Shown here: in pieces, positions 53,155 to 61,638 of the stretch | Position numbering within the stretch: the first letter of the stretch is position 1 | How the letters are laid out: each line of letters begins with the position of its first letter | Source: Streptomyces carminius | Lineage (GTDB): Bacteria > Actinomycetota > Actinomycetes > Streptomycetales > Streptomycetaceae | Length of the DNA stretch: 64,000 nucleotides | Assembly (NCBI RefSeq): GCF_002794255.1 | Contig: NZ_PGGW01000058.1 | Coordinates: 230,624 to 294,623 of the forward strand | Direction: 5' to 3' | Made by a program: the position numbers and the translations under genes | The notes under the pieces: generated by a model | Databases searched by the model: none | Told to the model about the DNA's origin: nothing | Seen by the model: the letters and a program-made list of their open reading frames with translations, nothing else

Positions 53155-54029
53155 CCCCGCCCGCCGCCGAGCCCGCCGCCACCGCTACCACCGCCACCGC
53201 TACCACCGCCGCACCCGCCGGCGGGTCCGTCACCGGGCCCACCGCCGCGCCCCGGGTGACCTTCGTCCACACCCTCCGCGCGGAGTGGGTCAAGTTCCGT
53301 AGTCTGCGCTCCAGTTGGTACACGCTGGCCTGCCTCTTCGGGGTCGGGCTCGGCATCACGGTCCTGTCCATGAGCTCCGCCGGGACGCAGTACGCGGACG
53401 CGACGGCCGAGGAACGGCAGGACTGGGATCCGACCGGCCTCAGTCTGACGACGTACATCGTCGCCCAGCTGATCATCGGTGTGCTGGGCATGCTGGTCGT
53501 GACCTCCGAGTACGCGACCGGTCTGATGCAGACCTCGCTGACCGCCACGCCCCGCAGGCACCGGCTGCTGGCGGCCAAGCTGGCGGTGGCCACCGCCGTC
53601 GCCGTGGTGGCCGGCCAGGTGCTGATGTTCGCCGCCTTCCTCATCGGCCAGGCCCTCCTGCGCGGGCAGGACGTGCCCAGCGCGGAGCTCGGCGATCCCG
53701 GGGCGCTCTCCGCCGTGGCGGGCGGCGGGCTCTACCTCGCGGCGATCGCGCTGCTCGCCGCCGGTCTCGGCACGCTCATGCGGGCCACGGCGGGCGCGCT
53801 CACCATCCTGGTGGGAATCATCTTCCTGGTGCCCGGCCTCGCGGGCCTCTTCCCCGCCTGGCTCGAGGGCCTCCTCGGCTTCTGGCCGACGGCGGGCGCG
53901 GCCGCGGTCCTCACGACGGTCCCGGACCCCGACTACCCGCACCCCTGGCTGAACCTGGGCGGGATGTGCCTCGGCGTCGCCGCGGTGCTGGCCGCCGCGT
54001 TCGTCGCCTTCCGGCACCGTGACGTGTGA
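53151..54029 (+). CDS. ABC-2-type transporter permease
   Basis: A 292-residue permease starting at ATG 53151. After an Ala/Thr-rich head (TATTATATTAAPAGG) comes FVHTLRAEWVKFRSLRSSWYTLACLFG, the usual ABC-2 entry helix, then about six membrane helices, ending FRHRDV. MLVVTSEYATGLMQTSLTATPRRHRLLAAKL is the cytosolic coupling region. The 73-base gap to the response regulator start holds no terminator. Confidence 0.92.
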   Translation: MTPPAAEPAATATTATATTAAPAGGSVTGPTAAPRVTFVHTLRAEWVKFRSLRSSWYTLACLFGVGLGITVLSMSSAGTQYADATAEERQDWDPTGLSLTTYIVAQLIIGVLGMLVVTSEYATGLMQTSLTATPRRHRLLAAKLAVATAVAVVAGQVLMFAAFLIGQALLRGQDVPSAELGDPGALSAVAGGGLYLAAIALLAAGLGTLMRATAGALTILVGIIFLVPGLAGLFPAWLEGLLGFWPTAGAAAVLTTVPDPDYPHPWLNLGGMCLGVAAVLAAAFVAFRHRDV

Positions 54030-54102
54030 GGCGCGGGCCCGCGGCGCCCGGCGGACCGCTCGCGGACGGGCTCCGGAGCCGGGCCTCCGTATCCTGGCCG
54101 GC

Positions 54103-54888
54103 GTGGAGCGACCGGAACAGACGGCCCCGGAAGCCCGGGAAGCCCGGGTGCCCGGGGCGATGACGCCCCGGGAGGACGACGGTGCCGGGCGGGATGCCGA
54201 GCGGCTGCTGGTGGTGGACGACGAGCCCACCGTCCGCGAGCTGCTCTCCGCGACGCTGCGCTTCGCCGGCTTCCGGGTGACCTCCGCGACGACCGGCGCC
54301 GAGGCGGTCGCCGCGGCCACCGAGGAGCCCCCCGACCTGGTGCTGCTCGACGTCATGCTGCCGGACATGGACGGCTTCGAGGTGGTCCGGCGGCTGCGCG
54401 AGCGGCGCGCGGAGGGCCGCGGCGGGCCGGTGCCCGTCCTCTTCCTCACCGCCCGGGACCGCCAGGCCGACAAGGTCACCGGGCTCTCCCTCGGCGCCGA
54501 CGACTACGTGACGAAGCCCTTCGACCTGGAGGAGCTGATCGCCCGGATCCGCGCGATCCTCCGCCGCACCACGGGCCACCGGACCGGCGTGCTGACGGCG
54601 GGCACCCTCGCGCTCGACCCCGAGGGGCACCAGGTGACGCGGGCGGGGCGGCCCGTCCGCGTCTCACCCACCGAGTTCCGGCTGCTGCGCTACCTGCTGG
54701 AGAACGCCGGGCGCGTGGTGTCCAAGGCGCAGATCCTCGACCGGGTGTGGGCCTACGACTTCGGCGGCGACGCCGGCATCGTCGACACCTACATCTCCTA
54801 TCTGCGGCGCAAGGTCGACACCGAGGAGCCCCGGCTCATCCACACCGTGCACGGCGTGGGCTACGTATTGCGGGAGCCCCGGCGGTGA
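54103..54888 (+). CDS. OmpR-family response regulator
   Basis: About 261 residues from GTG 54103 (VERPEQTAPEAR), which has TATCCT 9 bases upstream (leaderless type); ATG 54160 is an alternative. The receiver has the acidic pair in LLVVDDEPTVRELL, phospho-acceptor Asp in LVLLDVMLPDMDG, Thr in LFLTARD and Lys in DDYVTKPFDLEEL. The C-terminal winged helix (LTAGTLALDPEGHQVTRAG, then SYLRRKVD and VHGVGYVLR) binds DNA. Its GTGA overlap couples it to the kinase. The likely target is the ABC operon just before it. Confidence 0.95.
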   Translation: MERPEQTAPEAREARVPGAMTPREDDGAGRDAERLLVVDDEPTVRELLSATLRFAGFRVTSATTGAEAVAAATEEPPDLVLLDVMLPDMDGFEVVRRLRERRAEGRGGPVPVLFLTARDRQADKVTGLSLGADDYVTKPFDLEELIARIRAILRRTTGHRTGVLTAGTLALDPEGHQVTRAGRPVRVSPTEFRLLRYLLENAGRVVSKAQILDRVWAYDFGGDAGIVDTYISYLRRKVDTEEPRLIHTVHGVGYVLREPRR

Positions 54889-56456
54889 GGCGGGTGAGGC
54901 GCCCGCCGGGGCACCCGCCGCACCGGCACCCGCCGCACCGGCTCTCGCCGCACCGGCTCTCGCTGCACCGGCTCTCGTTGCACCGGCTCTCGTTGCACCG
55001 GCTCTCACTGCGGGCCCGGCTGCTGCTGCTCACCACGGGCCTGCTGCTGGCCGGACTGGGCCTCATCGGCGCGGTCGTCTCCGACCGCCTGGAGCGCTAC
55101 CAGCTCGACCGCATCGACGACCGGCTGCGCTCGCTCACCGAACTCGTCTCCCAGGTCTCGGCCACCGGGCCGCCCGAGGTGGACGGTGCCCGCGCCCGCC
55201 CCGAGCTCCTCGGCCCCGGGCTCGACCTGTTCGGCGCCCCGTACCTGGTGTACCTGGACGCGGACGGCTCGCCGACGAGGAGCGTCCACTCCCCCCGGCT
55301 GGACGGCGCGGCCCTGCCGCCGCCCGGCGCGCTGCGCACCGTCCCCACCGACGGGACGGCCGTCGGCCTGCCCGCCGCGGACGGCTCGGGACGCTGGCGG
55401 GCCGTCGCCCGGCCGGCCACCGGCTGGGACGGGGCGGTGATCGCCGCCGCGCCGCTCACCGAGGCCGACGCCACCGTCGCCCGGCTGCGGACGAGCAGCC
55501 TGGCAGGCGGCGCCGTCCTGCTCGTCCTGCTCACGGCGGTCGGCTGGTTCGCGCTCGGCCGGGGTCTGCGGCCGCTGCGCCGGATCGAGCACACGGCGGC
55601 CGCGATCGCCGGCGGCGACCTCACCCGGCGCGTACCCGTCCTCGCCCAGCCCGGCACGGAGATCGGGCATCTCGCGGCCTCGCTCAACACCATGCTCGGC
55701 CAGCTCGAACGGGCCTTCGCCGACCGGGCGGCTTCCGAGGCCCGGATGCGTACCTTCGTCTCGGACGTCAGCCACGAGCTGCGCACCCCCCTCTTCGTCA
55801 TCAAGGGCTCGGCCGAACTGCACCGGATGGGCGGGCTGCCCGGGCCGGCCGACGTCGACCGGGCGATGCGCCGCATCGAGCGCGAGGCCACCCGGCTCAC
55901 CGCCCTCACCGAGGACCTGCTGCTGCTCGCCCGGCTCGACGAGGCACCCGAGGGGCAGCTCGACCGGGCCCCGATGGATCTGCGCACCCTGGCGGGCGAC
56001 GCCCGGCACGATCTGCGCGCCCTCGACGCGTCCCGCCCGGTCGAGCTCACCGGGCCGGGCGGCACCGGCCCGCCCGGCCCGGCCCCGGTCCACGCCGACG
56101 AGGGCCGGCTGCGGCAGGTCGTCGCCAACCTCGTGGGCAACGCCGCCGCCCACACCCCGCCGGGCACCCCCGTCCGCATCGGCGTCGGCACGGCGGACGG
56201 CCGCGCCGTACTCGAAGTGGCCGACGAGGGACCGGGATTGGCGGCCGGGCAGGCGGACCGCGTCTTCGACCGCTTCTACCGGGCCGACCGCTCCCGGAAC
56301 CGCTCGGGCGGCGCCGACGCGGGGCTCGGACTCGCCATCGCCCGCTCCCTCGCCCGGGCCCACGGCGGCGACGTCGAGCTGGAGACCGCCCTCGGCGAGG
56401 GCGCCCGCTTCCGGCTGACCCTGCCCCTGGCCCCGCCACCACCGGACCGGGACTGA
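54885..56456 (+). CDS. Sensor histidine kinase
   Basis: A 523-residue kinase starting at GTG 54885. Two membrane helices (LLLLTTGLLLAGLGLIGAVV and SLAGGAVLLVLLTAVGWFAL) enclose an external sensor of about 135 residues. A HAMP linker (GLRPLRRIEHTAAAIAGGDLTRRV), H-box FVSDVSHELRTPLFVIKG, N-box VVANLVGNAAAHTP, G1 VADEGPGL and G2 GLGLAIARSLA are all intact. The cytosolic head before the first helix consists of six 5-residue repeats (HRLSL type) encoded by a 15-bp tandem repeat, which is unusual. Confidence 0.95.
   Translation: MRRVRRPPGHPPHRHPPHRLSPHRLSLHRLSLHRLSLHRLSLRARLLLLTTGLLLAGLGLIGAVVSDRLERYQLDRIDDRLRSLTELVSQVSATGPPEVDGARARPELLGPGLDLFGAPYLVYLDADGSPTRSVHSPRLDGAALPPPGALRTVPTDGTAVGLPAADGSGRWRAVARPATGWDGAVIAAAPLTEADATVARLRTSSLAGGAVLLVLLTAVGWFALGRGLRPLRRIEHTAAAIAGGDLTRRVPVLAQPGTEIGHLAASLNTMLGQLERAFADRAASEARMRTFVSDVSHELRTPLFVIKGSAELHRMGGLPGPADVDRAMRRIEREATRLTALTEDLLLLARLDEAPEGQLDRAPMDLRTLAGDARHDLRALDASRPVELTGPGGTGPPGPAPVHADEGRLRQVVANLVGNAAAHTPPGTPVRIGVGTADGRAVLEVADEGPGLAAGQADRVFDRFYRADRSRNRSGGADAGLGLAIARSLARAHGGDVELETALGEGARFRLTLPLAPPPPDRD
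54921..55010 (+). repeat. 15-bp tandem repeat in the kinase N-terminus (6 units)
   Basis: Six consecutive 15-bp units CACCGGCTCTCGCTG or close variants, in frame, encoding HRHPP, HRLSP, then HRLSL four times. Units 4 and 5 are identical. Such arrays change length easily. Confidence 0.95.
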
Positions 56457-56560
56457 GCCGCCCCGGCGGACGCGCCCCGGCGTCCTCCTCGCGGCACTCC
56501 GGGACGGCGCCTTCCAGGAACCTCGGCCCGCGGCGGCCGGGCGCGGTTCGGACCGATCCG

Positions 56561-56794
56561 TCACTCCTCCGGACGGAGCCGCCGGCGAGCGGCCTCGAGC
56601 CGCTGGTCGTAGTCGGGCGCGAACAGCCCGGGAAGCGCCTTGTCCAGCGTTCCCGCGATCCGGTGGACCGGTGCCCAGACCGCCGGGTCGTCGACCATGC
56701 GACTGAGGTCCGTCATCTGCAACTTCTCCAGCCAGTGCGACAGCACCAGCGCCTCGTCACTCGTCAGCTTGATCGTGACGTGACCATCACCCAT
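56561..56794 (-). CDS. Small conserved hypothetical protein
   Basis: A 77-residue protein starting at ATG 56794 (MGDGHVTIKLTSDEALVLSHWLE) behind AGGGGTG. The pattern VTIKLTSDEALVLSHWLEKLQ...VHRIAGTLDKALP is helical and looks well conserved. It resembles small antitoxin-like or accessory proteins, but I cannot name a family. No partner gene is adjacent. Convergent with the kinase gene. Confidence 0.7.
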   Translation of the reverse strand: MGDGHVTIKLTSDEALVLSHWLEKLQMTDLSRMVDDPAVWAPVHRIAGTLDKALPGLFAPDYDQRLEAARRRLRPEE

Positions 56795-57179
56795 GCGCAC
56801 ACCCCTACGGCTCGGCCCCGGCCCTCGACCACACGAACCTACTGTCCTCGGACCTCGTGCCCCGGCCGAAGGCACAGGGGCGTCCCCGCTGCGCCCGGTC
56901 GTGGACGAGGCCGCTCAGGCGCGCTCTCAGGGAGAGCACCGCGTCGGTCACCTCGGGATCGGTGGCCCGGGCGTCGGTCTTCGCCGCCCTGCCGCTGGCG
57001 TGAGGACCTTGCCGGGCTCCACGTCCGGCCGGACCGCGGCGGCGATCGGGGCGCACCCTACGCCTTCACGACGCGGGGCGAGGGCTTCCACCTCGTCGGC
57101 GAGGCACTCGCCCAGTGGACGGACGTCCGGTCACCGGGCACGGCCGCCCGGGTGATGCCGACGACGGAACCACCCGGGA
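56795..57179. other. Gap with a possible gene remnant
   Basis: No intact gene. On the plus strand around 57050-57180 the frame reading YAFTTRGEGFHLVGEALAQW followed by TDVRSPGTAARVMPTTEPP has real protein character but no start and no ribosome site. It is probably the tail of a degraded gene of unknown type. Confidence 0.35.
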
Positions 57180-57617
57180 TCAGTCGACGGCGATGCCCCG
57201 GGCCGCGAGTATCGCGTACTTGTCCGGGACGTCGATCCCGCCGGAGTCCGCACCGATGATGCGCCTGAGATTCGGCAGGAGGGGGAGATCGTCGAGCGAG
57301 CGGACGTCGAACAGGTCGTCCTCGCCGTCCCAGATCGGGGCGCACTCCAGGTACACCTGGTGACCGCCGTCGAGGACCAGCGTGTCCACGGTCGCCAGCA
57401 ACTCGTCACCGATGTGCAGCCGTTCGAAGAAGTCACGGGCCTCGTCGAGCACCGTGTACGCCAGGCCGTTGCCGTGCACGTAGCCGTAGAGGTCGGTGAC
57501 GCCCTTCTTTCTCCGCAGGTACGCACTCATGCTGAACGGCGGGGTGAGCGTCCGGTCCCAGTACATGAGTTTCTCGACGACCAGCAGCTTGAAGTTGAAG
57601 TCACGGAAAGCGGTCAC
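57180..57617 (-). CDS. DUF6892-type hypothetical protein
   Basis: About 145 residues. I favour GTG 57617, giving VTAFRDFNFKLLVVEKLMYW, because related small proteins begin directly at the DFNFKLLV block; a start at 57668 is possible. LTPPFSMSAYLRRKKGVTDLYGYVHG, RDFFERLHIGDELLATVDTL and IGADSGGIDVPDKYAILAARG are ordered. The family (DUF6892, from memory) is often found near polymorphic-toxin or immunity loci, but nothing here proves such a role. Confidence 0.65.
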   Translation of the reverse strand: MTAFRDFNFKLLVVEKLMYWDRTLTPPFSMSAYLRRKKGVTDLYGYVHGNGLAYTVLDEARDFFERLHIGDELLATVDTLVLDGGHQVYLECAPIWDGEDDLFDVRSLDDLPLLPNLRRIIGADSGGIDVPDKYAILAARGIAVD

Positions 57618-58051
57618 GGGCACAAGAGCTATCACCCGCGTGTGACAGCGAGGCGACGGAAACGGCACGCCACCGGCGCCCCGACGGGGGCCGTGGGACG
57701 CGAACCCGCCGAGGCATCGCCACCCTGACAGCCCTCAGCGGTGCGCTGCCCGCTGCCACCGCGCACCTCCGGCGAAGCTTTCGCCATGAGGCACCTGGTG
57801 ACTGCCGCGAGAGAATGGATCCAGCTCGACCCTCATGACGGCAATGCCGTTCACCGCTGCTTCCAGCACTGGCTCCGTAATGTCCTCGGCGACGACCAGG
57901 AATAACGGTGGAACAGTGCCTGCCCACCGGAACGCACGCGCCCTTTCCGTGCCCCCGTCGAACGGGAGACCACGGGGAACGGCGGTCGCCGACGGCAGCG
58001 GGCACGACGACGACCCCTGACCGTCTGTGCTGGTCAGGGGCCGATCAGATG
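57618..58051. other. Intergenic region, possible remnant
   Basis: No gene I can support. On the minus strand PLFLVVAEDITEPVLEAAVN and GIAVMRVELDPF (about 57790-57910) look like coding debris. The right part is the downstream flank of tRNA-Ser(UGA). Confidence 0.35.
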
Positions 58052-58138
58052 CGGAGGCTGTGGGATTTGAACCCACGGTGGTGTCGCCACCACGACGGTT
58101 TTCAAGACCGTTCCCTTAGGCCGCTCGGGCAAGCCTCC
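58052..58138 (-). tRNA. tRNA-Ser(UGA)
   Basis: Acceptor GGAGGCT pairs with AGCCTCC, discriminator G. The variable arm (CGTGGTGGCGACACCACC) marks class II. Anticodon loop CTTGAAA gives UGA, reading UCA/UCG/UCU. Its acceptor arm is the same as that of tRNA-Ser(GCU) at 43592. Confidence 0.95.
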
Positions 58139-58203
58139 CCACGTCGCGCGCCGGGTGGCGCGCGGCGTGGGGACAGCCTAACCGGTACGGCCGGTGAGGT
58201 GGC

Positions 58204-59859
58204 TCAGTCGCCCGTGCGGGAGCCCAGGGTCAGTTCGGTCTGGGCTTCCTTGCCGTCGCGCTCGTAGGTGAGCGTGACCTTCTCGCCCGGTTCGTGGGCC
58301 CAGATCTCGCTGATCAGGGTGGGGCCACTGTCGATGGCCACGCCGTCGAACTTGGTGATCACGTCGCCCGCCCGCAGGCCCGCCTTGTCGGCCGGGCCGC
58401 CCGGGGTGACCGGCTCGGCGCCGTCCTCGGCGTCCTCGATGATGCGGGCGCCGTCGTCGCTCTGCTGCTGGGTGACCACCTGGACGCCGATGACCGGGTA
58501 GACCGGCTCACCGGTCTTGATCAGGTTGTCGCCCACCCGCTTGGCCTGGCTGATCGGGATGGCGAAGCCCAGGCCGATGCTGCCCGGGGCGCCGCCCAGG
58601 CCACCGCCGGGCGCCGACTGGATGGCGGAGTTGATGCCGATGACCGCGCCCTCGGCGTTGAGGAGCGGGCCGCCGGAGTTGCCCGGGTTGATGGAGGCGT
58701 CGGTCTGGATGGCGCTCATGTAGGAGGCCTGGGCGCCCTGGCCGTCGCTGGAGGCGACCGGGCGGTTCTTGGCGCTGACGATGCCGGTGGTGACCGTGCC
58801 GGACAGGCCGTACGGGGCGCCGATCGCGATGGTGGCGTCGCCGACCTGGACCTTGTCGGAGTCGCCGAGCGGCAGCGGGGTCAGCTTGGCGCCGCCGGCG
58901 TCCTTGAGCTTGATGACCGCCACGTCGTAGCCCTGGGCGCGGCCGACGACCTCGGCGTCGTACTTCCGGCCGTCGGAGAACGTGGCGGTCAGGTCGCCTC
59001 CGTCGGCGGCGCTGGCCACCACGTGGTTGTTGGTCATGATGTGGCCCTGCTGGTCGTACACGAAGCCGGTGCCGGTGCCGCTCTCGCCGCCGCCCGCGGC
59101 CTCGATCGTCACGACGCTGGGCAGGGCCTTGGCCGCGATCCCGGCGACGGAGTCCGGGGGACGGTTGACCTGCTCCAGGTTGCCGTCGGAGGAAATGGTC
59201 GTCGAGGTGCCGCTGTTCGCGCGGTCGGCGGCCCAGAAGCCGACGCCCGCGCCGACGCCGCCCGCCAGCAGGGCGGCCGCGACGACGGCGGCGATGAGGC
59301 CGCCGAAGCGCCCCCGCTTCCGCTCCGGGCCCGGGGGCGCCGGCGGGACGAGCGGGGCGCCCCAGGAGGCGGCGGCGGTGTCGGGGGCTTGGGGCGGGTG
59401 CGTACCGCCGCCGTAGCCTTCGCCGGGCGCGCCCCACGGATTGTGGGGTTCTCCCGGCTGCGGGGCCTGGGCTCCGGGTGCCCCATGGGTCCCGTGCGCC
59501 CCGTGGGACTGGGGGGTGTGGGGCTGGACCGGGGCGGGGGGCGGCGGGGTCGTCGCGAACTGGGTGGTCGGCGGGTCCTGCTGCGGCGGCTGCGGCTGCT
59601 GCTGGGAGTGCGGCTGGTGCTGGGAGTGCGGCGGTGGCGCGTCCGGGTCGATCTTCCGCAGGACGGTCGTCGACGGGTCCTCGGCCGCCGGCGCCGGTGG
59701 CGGCGCGTGGGTGGGCGCCTGGAGGTCGTAGTCCTCCGGCGGGGCGTCGTTCGGTGTCCTGGGCGCGGCGTCGTCGGCGCCGGACCGCCCGGCCGGCGGG
59801 GGCGGCACGGGGGCGTCCGACGCGGGCCTGTCGGCTGCGCCCTCGTTCTCGGTGCTCAC
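58204..59859 (-). CDS. HtrA/DegP-like membrane-anchored serine protease with PDZ domain
   Basis: A 551-residue protein starting at GTG 59859 (VSTENEGAADRP) behind GAGGAGAG. A cytosolic Pro/Gln/His-rich tail of about 180 residues precedes one membrane helix (LIAAVVAAALLAGGVGAGVGF). The extracellular trypsin-like domain has His in NNHVVAS, Asp in YDVAVIKL and Ser in NPGNSGGPLL, all intact. A PDZ domain follows (GGPADKAGLRAGDVITKFDGV). Role: surface protein quality control or stress signalling. Confidence 0.95.
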   Translation of the reverse strand: MSTENEGAADRPASDAPVPPPPAGRSGADDAAPRTPNDAPPEDYDLQAPTHAPPPAPAAEDPSTTVLRKIDPDAPPPHSQHQPHSQQQPQPPQQDPPTTQFATTPPPPAPVQPHTPQSHGAHGTHGAPGAQAPQPGEPHNPWGAPGEGYGGGTHPPQAPDTAAASWGAPLVPPAPPGPERKRGRFGGLIAAVVAAALLAGGVGAGVGFWAADRANSGTSTTISSDGNLEQVNRPPDSVAGIAAKALPSVVTIEAAGGGESGTGTGFVYDQQGHIMTNNHVVASAADGGDLTATFSDGRKYDAEVVGRAQGYDVAVIKLKDAGGAKLTPLPLGDSDKVQVGDATIAIGAPYGLSGTVTTGIVSAKNRPVASSDGQGAQASYMSAIQTDASINPGNSGGPLLNAEGAVIGINSAIQSAPGGGLGGAPGSIGLGFAIPISQAKRVGDNLIKTGEPVYPVIGVQVVTQQQSDDGARIIEDAEDGAEPVTPGGPADKAGLRAGDVITKFDGVAIDSGPTLISEIWAHEPGEKVTLTYERDGKEAQTELTLGSRTGD

Positions 59860-60025
59860 AGCTCTCTCCTCAGGTACACGACAGTACACACCGCCCGGAG
59901 CGCGGTGTGATTGTTCAGGTGTATGACGCCAGCTTCCCCCATGAGACGTCAGACCGGCGTAAGCGCACCCGTCCGGGCGGCCCCCGTCCGCCGACCCGCG
60001 CGGTACGGGGTGGCACCATAACGCG

Positions 60026-60853
60026 GTGAGTAATGAGACCGACCGGGTGCCGTCCGGTTCCCGGCGCCGCATCTCCGTCGTCGCCCACCGCGGGGCCTCC
60101 GAGGACGCCCCGGAGCACACCCTGGCCGCGTACCGCAGGGCCATCGAGGACGGTGCCGACGCCCTGGAGTGCGACGTGCGGCTCACCGCCGACGGCCATC
60201 TGGTCTGCGTGCACGACCGCCGCGTCAACCGTACCTCCAACGGCCGGGGCGCCGTCTCCGCGCTGGAGCTGGCCGATCTGGCCGCCCTGGACTTCGGCTC
60301 CTGGAAGGGCTGGGGCGACACCCGGGAGTCGCCGGACACCGAGAGCCGCGAGCACACCTCGGTCCTCACCCTGGAGCGGCTGCTGCGGCTGGTGGAGGAG
60401 CAGGCGTCGGCGGGCCGCCGGGTGGAGCTGGCCGTGGAGACCAAGCACCCGACCCGCTGGGCGGGGCAGGTCGAGGAGGAGTTGCTGCGGGTGCTCGCCC
60501 GTCACGATCCGGCCATTCCGGTACGGGTCATGAGTTTCTCGGCGCGCTCCCTGCACCGGGTGCGGGCCGCGGCGCCGTGGCTGCCCACCGTCTACCTGAT
60601 GCAGTTCCTGCTGCCCCGCCACCGCGACGGGCGGCTGCCACCGGGTGTGCCGGTCGCCGGGCCGAGCATCCGGATCCTGCGTGCCCACCCCGAGTACGTG
60701 GCGCTCGCGCACAGCATGGGCCACCAGGTGCACGTGTGGACGGTGGACGATCCGGCCGACGTGGAGCTGTGCGCGCTGCTCGGCGTGGACGCCATCATCA
60801 CCAACCGGCCCCGGCACGTGCTGGCCCAGCTCGAAGGACTGGAGGAGGGCTGA
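60026..60853 (+). CDS. Glycerophosphodiester phosphodiesterase
   Basis: A 275-residue enzyme of the GlpQ/UgpQ type starting at GTG 60026. VVAHRGASEDAPEHTLAAYRRAIEDGAD contains the HRG and catalytic Glu, followed by LECDVRLTADGHLVCVHD with the metal-binding E-x-D and catalytic His. VELAVETKHP carries the later acidic residue. VHVWTVDDPADVELCALLGVDAIITNRP is the typical end. No signal peptide, so cytosolic; it releases glycerol-3-phosphate from lipid head-group diesters. Divergent from the HtrA gene. Confidence 0.96.
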   Translation: MSNETDRVPSGSRRRISVVAHRGASEDAPEHTLAAYRRAIEDGADALECDVRLTADGHLVCVHDRRVNRTSNGRGAVSALELADLAALDFGSWKGWGDTRESPDTESREHTSVLTLERLLRLVEEQASAGRRVELAVETKHPTRWAGQVEEELLRVLARHDPAIPVRVMSFSARSLHRVRAAAPWLPTVYLMQFLLPRHRDGRLPPGVPVAGPSIRILRAHPEYVALAHSMGHQVHVWTVDDPADVELCALLGVDAIITNRPRHVLAQLEGLEEG

Positions 60854-61020
60854 CGGCCGGGACACGGCGGGGTGGTGCTCCGGCGCACTCGGCCCGTACG
60901 GCGGCCGGAGCCGGCCGGCTCCGGCCGTCAGCCGCGTCACGGGACCGCTCCGGACGGTTTCCACGCACGGGCAAAAGGGCATTCATCCCGTGGCGTGGGG
61001 TGAAGAAGGAGGTCTCGGGG

Positions 61021-61509
61021 GTGGCGTTGGTGGTTGCACAGGAAGCGCCGACGTCGTCGACGATGGCCGTACCCCACGGTCCGGCGGGCGTGGGTACGGC
61101 ACGGCGGCGGATGCGCGAGGAGCTGCTCGGCTCCGGTATGCCGGAAGCGGTCGTCGACGACGCGGTTCTCGTTCTCTCGGAACTGCTCAGCAACTCGTAC
61201 CGGCACGCCAGGCCCATCGGCCCGGGCGAGTGCGTACGGGCGGCGTGGGGGCGTACGGGCGACGGCGGGGTGCGCGTATCGGTCACGGACGGCGGGGGCC
61301 CGACCCGGCCGCGGCTGTCCAATCCGTCGGTGACGGCGCGGGGCGGCCGAGGCCTGTCGATCATCACCTCCCTGGCCCGCGACTGGGGTGTGCGGGACGG
61401 CGGGGTGCCCGGCTGTGTGACGGTCTGGGCGGTGGTGCCGCCGTCCGAGTCCGGCTTCGGCTCGTCGATGAGGTTCGACGACCTGATGGATCTGGAGGAC
61501 TTCGCCTGA
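61021..61509 (+). CDS. RsbW-like ATP-binding regulatory protein
   Basis: A 162-residue HATPase_c protein starting at GTG 61021 with AGGAGG 10 bases upstream. TARRRMREELLGSGMPEAVVDDAVLVLSELLSNSYRHA contains the N-box. VSVTDGGGP is the G1 motif and GGRGLSIITSLARDWGV the G2 motif. Streptomyces has dozens of such proteins, some being anti-sigma kinases of sigma-B-type factors like those encoded at 33571-35483; no partner can be assigned here. The tail (FDDLMDLEDFA) is acidic. Confidence 0.9.
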   Translation: MALVVAQEAPTSSTMAVPHGPAGVGTARRRMREELLGSGMPEAVVDDAVLVLSELLSNSYRHARPIGPGECVRAAWGRTGDGGVRVSVTDGGGPTRPRLSNPSVTARGGRGLSIITSLARDWGVRDGGVPGCVTVWAVVPPSESGFGSSMRFDDLMDLEDFA

Positions 61510-61638
61510 TCGCCCCGCGGATGCCCGGGGCGGTGTCGTCTCCGGCGTCTCCGGTGTTTCCCGCGTACGCGGGACCCTCCGGTGGTACGGGCTAGGCTCG
61601 CGCCGACAGCGTCCGTACGACCGGGAGATCCGTACGCC

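Noticed and set aside
54921..55010. CRISPR-like array of six 15-bp units
   Set aside because: No spacers; the units are in frame within the histidine kinase gene.
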